Notes under the pieces: model-generated | Database searches by the model: none | What the model was told of the DNA's origin: nothing | What the model saw: the letters and a program-made list of their open reading frames with translations, nothing else | Shown: positions 1 through 5,173 of the stretch, piece by piece | Position numbering within the stretch: position 1 is the first letter of the stretch | Layout of the letters: each line of letters starts with the position of its first letter | Program-made: the position numbers and the translations under genes | From: Bacillota bacterium | GTDB lineage: Bacteria; Bacillota; Dethiobacteria; Dethiobacterales; Dethiobacteraceae | Length of the DNA: 5,533 nucleotides | Reading direction: 5' to 3' | NCBI GenBank assembly: GCA_024650095.1 | Contig: JANKMV010000159.1 | Span: 1 to 5,533 of the forward strand

Positions 1-79
1 ACTATATTAGTATAAATAGTCAAAAGCGTTGGTATTTCAACTATTTGTTTTACAGCTAGTAGTTTATTTCCAAAAACAA

Positions 80-109
80 TTGACTATGTCAATATATAGC
101 AGATATAAT
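80..109 (+). promoter_or_regulatory. Sigma-A-type promoter of the MT-I gene
   Basis: A -35 box TTGACT (80-85) and a perfect -10 box TATAAT (104-109) are separated by 18 bases, which puts the transcript start near 116 and leaves a leader of about 30 nt. The -35 box lies in a short inverted repeat, TTGAC-TAT-GTCAA (80-92), and the matching inverted half ATAGTCAA occurs upstream at 16-23, so a repressor or activator may bind here. The boxes are seen directly; regulation is inference. Confidence 0.7.
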
Positions 110-146
110 TATCTGAGAATTAATTTAATTATAGAAGGAGGTTCAT

Positions 147-1517
147 ATGAATCAGATCGAAGAGGTGAGGAAAGCTAGACAACAAAACAAGCGTGATGTT
201 TATAACAATCGGATACCGAAACGAGTACCCGTATCTGCAAGTCTTGGGCTTTATGCTGCTGCAGAGTACGCTGGCGTTGATCCCAAAGAAGCATACTGGA
301 ACCCTGCACTCTTGGAAAAAGCGGGAGAAAAACTTTGTGAATTAATTCCATCCGATTCTTGTGTATTAGGTGGTGCCATCCTAACACCGACTAAATATCA
401 GGCTCTTGGCTCAAAAAGCATTGTCATGAGCAAAAAAGGTTTTATGCAACACCCAAATACCCATATGATGGAGCCAGAAGAGTATGATGAATTTATAAAA
501 GACCCATATGCATTCATCGTTGAAACAGCTGTACCCAGGACAAACAGTAACCTCGACTATAAAAAAGATCCTGTACGAGCCATGTTCACAATCTCCCAAG
601 CCCTTGCTACTCACGGTAAAGCTATGGCGATAAGTGGCGGTGTGAGTGCCCGTCTCTCTGCTAAATTTGGCTATCCTCCCATGCGATTTGGTGGTGGTGG
701 TGGCTATGCACCTTTAGATATTCTTACAGATCAACTCAGGAGCTTTTCAGGTATGTCCGTTGACATTAAAAGAAATCGGGACAAAGTGAAAGCCGCTCTT
801 GACGCTATTTATCCACTAAGCTATAAAAGATGCTTACCACCTGACATCTCAACATACACCAGGGATATGGTAGGTTTTTATCCCCTTCATATGGCAACCT
901 TTATGAGAGAAAAAGATTTTGCTGAACTTTGGTGGCCTTCCTGGTTTCGCCAAGTAACAGATTATGCCTCTCTTGGCATTCGTATCGGCGCATTTCTCGA
1001 AGATGATTGGACAAGATACATTGATTACCTGCAAGAACTGCCTGTTGGTACATATCTTACTTTTGAATATGGTGATGCCAAACTTTTTAAAGAAAAACTC
1101 GGCAAGAAGTTTATCCTTGGTGGTGGCTTCCCCATTAGACACTTAACAACCTGCACAAAAGACGAAATTATCAGAAAAACAAAGGAATGGCTTGACATCA
1201 TGGCACCCGGCGGACAATACATGTTCGGCTTTGATAAGAACCCTTTAGTGCTTGCAGATGTAAACCTCGATAACCTCAAAGCCGTTGTGGAGACCGTCCT
1301 TCAATATGGCGTTTATGATAACCCCGGAACGACGACAGGGACAATCTTTGATAAAAGCGATTACACACACTCTGCATTTGAGCCGTTTACCAGTAGAGTA
1401 TACAAAACTTGGGAGCAATATAAGGAAGAACATCCTAACACACCTGAAAATGCAAAAGACAGTGTAATGGCCGCAGAGGATGCAATCCTCAATTTCTATT
1501 ACAGCCTCTGTCAGTAA
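147..1517 (+). CDS. Uroporphyrinogen decarboxylase-family corrinoid methyltransferase (probable MT-I)
   Basis: This 456-residue protein resembles the URO-D superfamily, whose anaerobic members (MtaA, MtbA, CmuA, O-demethylase MT-I) move methyl groups to or from corrinoid proteins in the cytoplasm. Visible features are a glycine-rich stretch FGGGGGY (181-187), a late-barrel GGGFP (325-329), and a C-terminal segment MAPGGQYMFGFDKNP (352-366) followed by the URO-D-like helix ending YGVYD (387-391). It is longer than true HemE (about 350), and the nearby corrinoid and pterin methyltransferase genes argue against haem synthesis. I do not see the HxC...C zinc signature of MtaA/MtbA; at the equivalent place is TFEYGD (305-310), so E307, D310, H332 or C336 are possible metal ligands (inference). 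The ATG start has AAGGAGGT at 135-142, close upstream. It is apparently transcribed alone. The substrate, perhaps a methoxylated aromatic, is unknown. Confidence 0.8.
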   Translation: MNQIEEVRKARQQNKRDVYNNRIPKRVPVSASLGLYAAAEYAGVDPKEAYWNPALLEKAGEKLCELIPSDSCVLGGAILTPTKYQALGSKSIVMSKKGFMQHPNTHMMEPEEYDEFIKDPYAFIVETAVPRTNSNLDYKKDPVRAMFTISQALATHGKAMAISGGVSARLSAKFGYPPMRFGGGGGYAPLDILTDQLRSFSGMSVDIKRNRDKVKAALDAIYPLSYKRCLPPDISTYTRDMVGFYPLHMATFMREKDFAELWWPSWFRQVTDYASLGIRIGAFLEDDWTRYIDYLQELPVGTYLTFEYGDAKLFKEKLGKKFILGGGFPIRHLTTCTKDEIIRKTKEWLDIMAPGGQYMFGFDKNPLVLADVNLDNLKAVVETVLQYGVYDNPGTTTGTIFDKSDYTHSAFEPFTSRVYKTWEQYKEEHPNTPENAKDSVMAAEDAILNFYYSLCQ

Positions 1518-1530
1518 ATACTATCAATAA

Positions 1531-1603
1531 AAAGGCACGCTTTCATTAGTGATTCATGTAATAAAAAGGGCGCGTTTATTCGGATCTCTCGATGCGCGCC
1601 TTT
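1531..1603 (+). terminator. Hairpin with two competing left arms after the MT-I gene
   Basis: A 10-bp stem forms between 1566-1575 and 1594-1603, including two G-U pairs, with an 18-base loop. An earlier copy of the left arm at 1531-1540 can pair with the same right arm over 10 positions with one A-C mismatch, so two hairpins compete. The stem is GC-rich and lies just after the MT-I stop, as a terminator would, but only TTTC follows it, so termination would be weak or assisted by the palindromes downstream. Confidence 0.45.
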
Positions 1604-1606
1604 CAA

Positions 1607-1620
1607 TAATGGTACCATTA
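1607..1620. repeat. 14-bp perfect palindrome
   Basis: TAATGGTACCATTA reads the same on both strands. It sits between the hairpin at 1566-1603 and the inverted repeat at 1623-1641. No function can be assigned; it is recorded because it belongs to a run of consecutive palindromes. Confidence 0.6.
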
Positions 1621-1622
1621 GC

Positions 1623-1641
1623 CACTTGCTAGCAGCAAGTG
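1623..1641. repeat. Short inverted repeat, 8-bp arms
   Basis: CACTTGCT (1623-1630) and AGCAAGTG (1634-1641) are exact inverted copies around a 3-base loop. On the minus strand it follows the 42-bp palindrome, so it may be a secondary hairpin in a csp read-through transcript. Confidence 0.55.
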
Positions 1642-1647
1642 ATATAA

Positions 1648-1689
1648 AATGAACAAGGCATTGCAGAATTCTGCAATGCCTTGTTCATT
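1648..1689. terminator. Perfect 42-bp palindrome, probable bidirectional terminator
   Basis: Bases 1648-1668 are the exact reverse complement of 1669-1689, with GAATTC at the centre. The RNA would fold into a stem of about 19 bp with an AAUU loop. It begins 7 bases past the stop codon of the minus-strand cold-shock gene and lies between convergent genes. On the + side AGTTTTCTT follows and on the - side TTATAT, so neither flank is a clean U-tract, but the length and position favour a shared terminator. Confidence 0.75.
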
Positions 1690-1696
1690 AGTTTTC

Positions 1697-1894
1697 TTAT
1701 ATTACTGATACATTCGCTGCTTGCGGGCCACGGTCACCATCTACAACATCAAAGGTTACTTCTTGTCCTTCATCTAGGGATTTAAATCCCTCAGACTGAA
1801 TTGCTGAGAAGTGAACAAAGACATCTCCGCCACCTTCTTGTTCAATAAAACCAAATCCTTTTTCTGCATTAAACCATTTTACTTTTCCTTGCAA
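1697..1894 (-). CDS. csp: Cold-shock domain protein (CspA family), TTG start
   Basis: The 65-residue product is a complete single cold-shock domain, the usual length for bacterial Csp proteins, which bind single-stranded RNA and DNA and act as RNA chaperones. RNP1 is KGFGFI (12-17) and RNP2 VFVHF (25-29); W7, F9 and the aromatic residues of both motifs form the nucleic-acid-binding face. The start is TTG at 1892-1894: translation must begin there to give the family N-terminus (M)[15 protein letters not shown], and AGGAGGG lies 7 bases upstream. A strong palindrome follows the stop. The upstream gap from the corrinoid gene (187 bases, with hairpins) and a possible promoter at 1945-1973 suggest its own transcript. 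Its role beside methyltransferase genes is probably incidental. Confidence 0.95.
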   Translation of the reverse strand: MQGKVKWFNAEKGFGFIEQEGGGDVFVHFSAIQSEGFKSLDEGQEVTFDVVDGDRGPQAANVSVI

Positions 1895-1901
1895 CTAAAT
1901 G

Positions 1902-1908
1902 CCCTCCT
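1902..1908 (-). promoter_or_regulatory. Ribosome binding site fixing the csp TTG start
   Basis: On the minus strand this reads AGGAGGG, followed by 7 bases and then TTG. No ATG or GTG lies in frame between the site and the conserved Csp N-terminus, so the TTG is the start. Confidence 0.85.
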
Positions 1909-1944
1909 AAAATTCATTTACTCAGATTGAGTCTTCTTTTCGAT

Positions 1945-1973
1945 AGTATAACCATTTTTTCAATGTTCATCAC
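1945..1973 (-). promoter_or_regulatory. Possible csp promoter
   Basis: Minus-strand TATACT (1945-1950) makes a good -10 box. The hexamer 17 bases upstream, GTGATG (1968-1973), matches the -35 consensus only at its TGA core. The resulting leader of about 45 nt would end at the csp ribosome binding site. The weak -35 keeps confidence low. Confidence 0.35.
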
Positions 1974-1987
1974 ACGAAAAGGAATTT

Positions 1988-2013
1988 TCTATTCTGCTTC
2001 ATATCAGAATAGA
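1988..2013. repeat. Inverted repeat upstream of csp, 9-bp arms
   Basis: TCTATTCTG (1988-1996) and CAGAATAGA (2005-2013) are exact inverted copies with an 8-base loop. The repeat lies just upstream of the possible csp promoter and downstream of the corrinoid gene, so it could be an operator or part of the operon's 3' structure. No U-tract follows on either strand. Confidence 0.45.
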
Positions 2014-2029
2014 TGTTTTAACTTAGCAA

Positions 2030-2075
2030 CTTTACATATCGCACAATATGCGATAATTTCATAGCAGATGTAAAG
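2030..2075 (-). terminator. Nested hairpin after corrinoid gene copy 1
   Basis: An outer 8-bp stem (CTTTACAT 2030-2037 with ATGTAAAG 2068-2075) encloses an inner 7-bp inverted repeat (TATCGCA 2037-2043 with TGCGATA 2049-2055); the two share base 2037 at their edge. It begins 6 bases after the stop of the corrinoid gene, the place for a transcript end, but no run of U follows, so it may be a 3'-end stabilising structure instead. Confidence 0.45.
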
Positions 2076-2081
2076 AGAAGA

Positions 2082-2708
2082 CTACAGTAATTGTTTTGCT
2101 TTAACAGCGGCACTTCCTGCATCACGACCATACGCATCTGCACCAATTTCTGTTGCAAATTCAGGTGTAATGGGGGCACCACCCACGATGACTTTAAAGC
2201 CTGTTAAACCACTATCTTTAATAGCGGCAACGGTTTCTTTCATGGCAGGCATGGTGGTGGAGAGAAGAGCAGAACAAGCTACTACTTTTACATCAGGATT
2301 AGCTTTAATAGCTTCGATGAACTTGTCCGCAGGAACATCAACACCAAGGTCAATCATTTCAAAGCCAGCACTTTCAATCATCAAAGCAACCAGGTTTTTG
2401 CCGATATCATGCAAGTCACCAGCGACGGTACCAATAATGCATTTACCCAAAGTAGCTGAACCCTCTCCTGCAAGAGCGGGCTTTAGTACTTCCACACCTT
2501 TTTGCATTGCTTTACCAGCGATCAGCATTTCTGGAACGAAAATTTCTCCCGTTGAGAAGCTGTCCCCAACGACGCCCATGGCGTCTACCATGGCTTGCAG
2601 AATATCAGTAGCTTTGTCTCCTGCATCTAAAGCTTCTTGTACCACTCCGGCAATCAGTTTTGTTTTGCCTGTTTCAACACTCGTTTTAACCTCTTGTAAT
2701 TTTGACAA
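2082..2708 (-). CDS. Methyltransferase corrinoid protein, copy 1 (TTG start)
   Basis: This 208-residue protein belongs to the family of small methyl-carrying corrinoid proteins (MtaC, MtbC, MtvC type). An N-terminal helical cap (about 1-90) with the segment GEIFVPEMLIAGKAM (54-68) precedes a Rossmann-like B12-binding domain. The cobalamin signature is complete: D98-L-H100-D-I-G103, whose His is the lower cobalt ligand, then S146-A-L148, then GG (176-177). The cobalt would accept a methyl group from MT-I and give it to MT-II. It follows the MT-II gene after 95 bases with no clear terminator, so the two probably form one operon. Translation starts at TTG (2706-2708). Copy 2 at 4128-4754 differs at only ten residues. 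Confidence 0.93.
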   Translation of the reverse strand: MSKLQEVKTSVETGKTKLIAGVVQEALDAGDKATDILQAMVDAMGVVGDSFSTGEIFVPEMLIAGKAMQKGVEVLKPALAGEGSATLGKCIIGTVAGDLHDIGKNLVALMIESAGFEMIDLGVDVPADKFIEAIKANPDVKVVACSALLSTTMPAMKETVAAIKDSGLTGFKVIVGGAPITPEFATEIGADAYGRDAGSAAVKAKQLL

Positions 2709-2716
2709 TTTTACAT

Positions 2717-2723
2717 CCTCCTT
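2717..2723 (-). promoter_or_regulatory. Ribosome binding site deciding the TTG start of corrinoid copy 1
   Basis: Minus-strand AAGGAGG is followed by ATGTAAAA and then TTG. The only ATG, at 2714-2716, is followed at once by TAA, so it cannot start the gene. TTG at a spacing of 8 gives the same N-terminus (MSKLQEVKTS) that copy 2 starts with ATG. Confidence 0.85.
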
Positions 2724-2803
2724 GTTTACATTGATAGTTTTCTTTTGTAAAAAATAAACTTAATGTTTCCTTGCACTCATGCTATCGATCCCAGCTTACA
2801 TTC

Positions 2804-3610
2804 TTACTTCTTTTTCGGTCCGAAAACACCTCTTCTATAAGCACCAATGTATTCCATGCAATATTCGTCCATGCCCAATAGTGCTTCTGTTGCAAAAATC
2901 ATGCCCATCATGTCTCTGTTTAGTGGATCAAGGATGAAACTATCCATACCTGCATTCATTGCCAGAACCACAAAGCCTTGGTTAACTAACTTACGCACAG
3001 GCAAGTTAAATGAAATATTACTTACAGCGCCTATTACATGAATTGTTGGGTACTGTGATTTAATGTCTGTAATTACATCAGTAACCATCTTGATTCCTTC
3101 TTCTGAGGTAGCAAGCATTTCCACCAGCGGATCAATATGTAGGCGGGAAGGATCAATGTCGTATTCTTTTGCCTTTGCCATAATGCCGGCAAATACTTCC
3201 AAACGTTTTGCTGCGTTTCTAGGTATGCCCGTATCGTCGCATAGGAGTGCCGCACATTCCCATTTTGTACCAGCGATAACAGGGAATACAACATCAATCT
3301 TGTCACCTTCCAAAGAAACCGAATTCACAAGACCGGGTTTGTTGCAGAACTTCATTGATTCAACACACACGTTGACACTGGGGCTGTCAACAGCGATAGG
3401 TGTCTCTGAAACCTCTTGTACTAAGTCAATAAGCCATTTCATTGTTTCCACTTCAATTGATTCTTCTACTGAAGCACATACATCAATGAAGTCAACGCCT
3501 GCATCTGTTTGCACCTTTGCAAGATTCCTAATAAAATCTTCATCCCTAGCTGCTATAGCTTTTGCCACAGAAGGAATCGAGCCGTTAATTTTTTCACCAA
3601 CAATGATCAT
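2804..3610 (-). CDS. Methyltetrahydrofolate:corrinoid methyltransferase (probable MT-II)
   Basis: This 268-residue protein is a single pterin-binding TIM-barrel domain close to AcsE (MeTr) of acetogens and MT-II of O-demethylases. It would move the methyl group between the corrinoid protein and tetrahydrofolate in the cytoplasm. From memory of Moorella AcsE, the pterin-site residues are kept: D75 in AVDSPS, N96 in LVNSVS, D160 in HIDPLV and N198 in GAVSNISF; GEKING (5-10) matches the family N-terminus. No corrinoid-binding or other fused domain is present. The ATG start has GGAGGT about 8 bases upstream. It heads an operon with corrinoid copy 1, driven by the promoter at 3898-3926 through a long leader. 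Because the pterin domain is shared with AcsE, a role in the central Wood-Ljungdahl pathway is possible, but the neighbours favour a substrate-specific system. Confidence 0.9.
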   Translation of the reverse strand: MIIVGEKINGSIPSVAKAIAARDEDFIRNLAKVQTDAGVDFIDVCASVEESIEVETMKWLIDLVQEVSETPIAVDSPSVNVCVESMKFCNKPGLVNSVSLEGDKIDVVFPVIAGTKWECAALLCDDTGIPRNAAKRLEVFAGIMAKAKEYDIDPSRLHIDPLVEMLATSEEGIKMVTDVITDIKSQYPTIHVIGAVSNISFNLPVRKLVNQGFVVLAMNAGMDSFILDPLNRDMMGMIFATEALLGMDEYCMEYIGAYRRGVFGPKKK

Positions 3611-3897
3611 GATTACTTACCTCCAGGGTTATAGATTTGTTGTAGTGCTAACCTTCTTCAGAGTTTTCTGTTGATGTAATACCTAACAGACGCTTTAGCA
3701 AAAAGAATTTAGACCATCTACTTTGTAGCATTTGTACAATATACAGGTATCATTCATTGCTACAAATACTACTGTAAATATACTTCCCACTCTAGCTGAT
3801 AATTTACAAATTTTCTAGTGTAAATTGCGCTGTTTTACTTATTATGTATCAACAAAAAATCTCCTGCTGACCACGTATACATTTTATACGCAATTTT
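3611..3897 (-). promoter_or_regulatory. Long structured 5' leader of the MT-II/corrinoid operon
   Basis: About 280 nt separate the predicted transcript start (near 3891) from the MT-II start codon, with no gene. On the RNA strand there are: a 6-bp hairpin at the very 5' end (3874-3890); a possible five-codon reading frame with its own GGAG site (3835-3864); a stem of 8 bp (3801-3808 with 3819-3826); a 9-bp stem around a 27-base loop (3722-3730 with 3758-3766); and a 6-bp stem (3667-3672 with 3685-3690). I find no B12 box of a cobalamin riboswitch and no match to SAM or tetrahydrofolate riboswitch cores that I know. There is no clear intrinsic terminator before the ribosome binding site. Confidence 0.5.
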
Positions 3898-3926
3898 AGT
3901 ATAATTCTAATGCTAAAGCTTGTCAA
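3898..3926 (-). promoter_or_regulatory. Near-consensus sigma-A promoter of the MT-II operon
   Basis: On the minus strand TTGACA (3921-3926), exactly 17 bases, then TATACT (3898-3903). This is the best promoter in the window. Transcription should begin near 3891, immediately before an inverted repeat CGTATA/TATACG (3885-3890 with 3874-3879). A second short inverted repeat, ATTCA-N5-TGAAT (3934-3948), lies just upstream of the -35 box. Confidence 0.85.
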
Positions 3927-4054
3927 TGTTTGAATTCACATAATGAATCGTATTATCCGATTCTCTCAAACAGAAAAATTACATCCCAGATGCTCTACTT
4001 TCTTGATGACACGGAGTAGAAGATCTCTACCAACTCAAAAAAAGAGCCATTATA

Positions 4055-4090
4055 CACTAAGCCACCTTCATAAATGAAGGTGGCTTAGTG
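4055..4090. terminator. 16-bp perfect hairpin after corrinoid gene copy 2
   Basis: The arms 4055-4070 and 4075-4090 are exact inverted copies around a TAAA loop. It lies 37 bases past the stop of corrinoid copy 2, upstream of the MT-II promoter. On the minus strand TATAATGGCTC and then seven T (4038-4044) follow, so the U-run is 11 bases from the stem rather than against it. It is most likely the terminator that separates the two minus-strand units. The form of the arms (AAGCCACC...GGTGGCTT) also resembles hairpins at the ends of IS200/IS605 elements, but no transposase is nearby. Confidence 0.6.
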
Positions 4091-4127
4091 ATCAGCGTAC
4101 GATTAGTCTAAAAAAAATGTTTAGGGA

Positions 4128-4754
4128 CTACAGTAATTGTTTTGCTTGAACAGCTGCGCTTCCAGCATCACGACCATATGCATCTGCACCAATTTCTGTT
4201 GCAAATTCTGGGGTAATGGGCGCACCACCAACAATAACTTTAAAACCTGTCAAGCCACTACCTTTAATGGCTGCCACAGTTTCTTTCATAGCAGGCATTG
4301 TGGTGGAAAGAAGAGCAGAACATGCTACAACTTTAACGCCAGGATTGGCTTTAATGGCTTCAATGAATTTGTCTGCAGGAACATCAACACCAAGGTCGAC
4401 CATTTCAAATCCGGCACTTTCAATCATCAAAGCAACCAGGTTTTTGCCGATGTCATGTAAGTCACCTGCAACGGTGCCAATGACGCATTTTCCTAATGAG
4501 GCTGAACCTTCACCTGCAAGAGCAGGCTTCAGTACTTCCACACCCTTTTGCATTGCTTTTCCGGCGATTAACATTTCAGGAACGAAAATTTCTCCCGAGG
4601 AGAAGCTGTCGCCAACTACGCCCATAGCGTCAACCATAGCTTGCAGAATTTCTGTTGCTGCATGTCCTGCATCTAAAGCTTCCTGTACCACTCCGGCAAT
4701 GAGTTTTGTTTTTCCTGTTTCGACACTCGTTTTAACTTCTTGTAACTTTGACAT
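4128..4754 (-). CDS. Methyltransferase corrinoid protein, copy 2 (ATG start)
   Basis: This second 208-residue corrinoid protein is 198/208 identical to the product at 2082-2708. The differences from copy 1 are D31H, K32A, D35E, T53S, T86S, I91V, I119V, D139G, D165G and K203Q; none touches the cobalamin signature D98-x-H100-x-x-G103, S146-x-L148 or GG 176-177. Two neighbouring changes at 31-32 alter charge in the cap domain, where a partner methyltransferase could bind. At DNA level many more changes are visible, mostly at third codon positions, so the protein is under strong constraint. The ATG start has AAGGAGG 9 bases upstream. It stands alone between a promoter with an operator-like repeat and a hairpin terminator, so its expression is probably separate from that of copy 1. 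Confidence 0.93.
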   Translation of the reverse strand: MSKLQEVKTSVETGKTKLIAGVVQEALDAGHAATEILQAMVDAMGVVGDSFSSGEIFVPEMLIAGKAMQKGVEVLKPALAGEGSASLGKCVIGTVAGDLHDIGKNLVALMIESAGFEMVDLGVDVPADKFIEAIKANPGVKVVACSALLSTTMPAMKETVAAIKGSGLTGFKVIVGGAPITPEFATEIGADAYGRDAGSAAVQAKQLL

Positions 4755-4803
4755 TTGTAATTGCCTCCTTATTATATATTAATTGGGTCATTCCTTAACT
4801 AGC

Positions 4804-4848
4804 GGATTACTTCGTGGTAATCCAATTGCAATATTCTTATGATGCAAT
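4804..4848 (-). repeat. Two small hairpins in the leader of corrinoid copy 2
   Basis: GGATTAC/GTAATCC (4804-4810 with 4817-4823, 6-base loop) and ATTGCA/TGCAAT (4825-4830 with 4843-4848, 12-base loop) would both lie in the roughly 100-nt leader predicted for copy 2. Both pairings are exact. A regulatory role is unproven. Confidence 0.4.
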
Positions 4849-4867
4849 AATCTATCAATTCTAATAA

Positions 4868-4896
4868 ATTATATCACGTTTATAGTTTTAATACCA
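4868..4896 (-). promoter_or_regulatory. Extended -10 promoter of corrinoid copy 2
   Basis: The minus strand reads TGATATAAT, an extended -10 box (TG at 4875-4876, TATAAT at 4868-4873). The hexamer 17 bases upstream, TGGTAT (4891-4896), is a poor -35, as is common with extended -10 promoters. Transcription would start near 4861. Confidence 0.6.
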
Positions 4897-4910
4897 CAAT
4901 ATTAAAACTA
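4883..4910. promoter_or_regulatory. 28-bp operator-like inverted repeat over the copy 2 promoter
   Basis: TAGTTTTAATA (4883-4893) and TATTAAAACTA (4900-4910) are perfect inverted copies around CCACAA. The repeat covers the -35 region and reaches toward the -10 box, the classic place for a dimeric repressor site. The regulator is not in the window. Confidence 0.55.
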
Positions 4911-4994
4911 ATTCCTACTTATGGTAAAAAATAAGTATTTTCTCATCACATCAATCAGCCAGGACTGGGAGCTCACTGCATTAATCTACTATCT

Positions 4995-5039
4995 ATTGAG
5001 ATATGACAAGTGTTACCTTTAGTGAGACATATCTTCAAT
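4995..5039. repeat. Inverted repeat in the divergent intergenic region
   Basis: ATTGAGATATG (4995-5005) and CATATCTTCAAT (5028-5039) are inverted copies apart from one extra base, around a 22-base loop. It lies midway in the 419-base gap between corrinoid copy 2 and the transporter gene, which otherwise holds only promoters and no reading frame I can support. It could be a regulator site or a structured RNA segment. Confidence 0.35.
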
Positions 5040-5127
5040 TCTAGCAGATTCTTTTTAGATTGTACCCTCCCAGACAAGTAAAGTTCAATCATATTGGTAG
5101 TATATCAATTGTAGATTTAGCCATAAC

Positions 5128-5133
5128 TATAAT
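5128..5133 (+). promoter_or_regulatory. Probable -10 box of the transporter gene
   Basis: A perfect TATAAT lies 40 bases before the transporter start codon. The sequence 17 bases upstream, TCAATT (5105-5110), is a poor -35, which may mean that an activator is needed. An alternative promoter further upstream cannot be excluded. Confidence 0.45.
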
Positions 5134-5173
5134 AGATTGTTTTTCATTCATCATCAAAATGGAGGATTGTAAC

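Noticed and set aside
147..1517. HemE (true uroporphyrinogen decarboxylase)
   Set aside because: The protein is about 100 residues too long, does not show the HemE N-terminal signature, and its neighbours are corrinoid methyl-transfer genes.
2170..2757. Long + strand open frame (195 codons) opposite corrinoid copy 1, with a similar one at 4216-4782 opposite copy 2
   Set aside because: Both are antisense shadows of the same conserved gene; their products are rich in Ser, Thr and Pro with no recognisable domain, and their similarity to each other follows from the duplicated coding strand.
3063..3674. 203-codon + strand open frame opposite MT-II
   Set aside because: It lies on the reverse strand of a clearly conserved pterin-domain gene, and its product has no recognisable motif.
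3611..3890. Cobalamin riboswitch upstream of MT-II
   Set aside because: No B12 box or matching core is visible on the transcribed strand.
2082..4754. The duplicated corrinoid genes as arms of a composite mobile element
   Set aside because: The copies are direct, contain only coding sequence, have no terminal repeats or target duplications, and no transposase is present.
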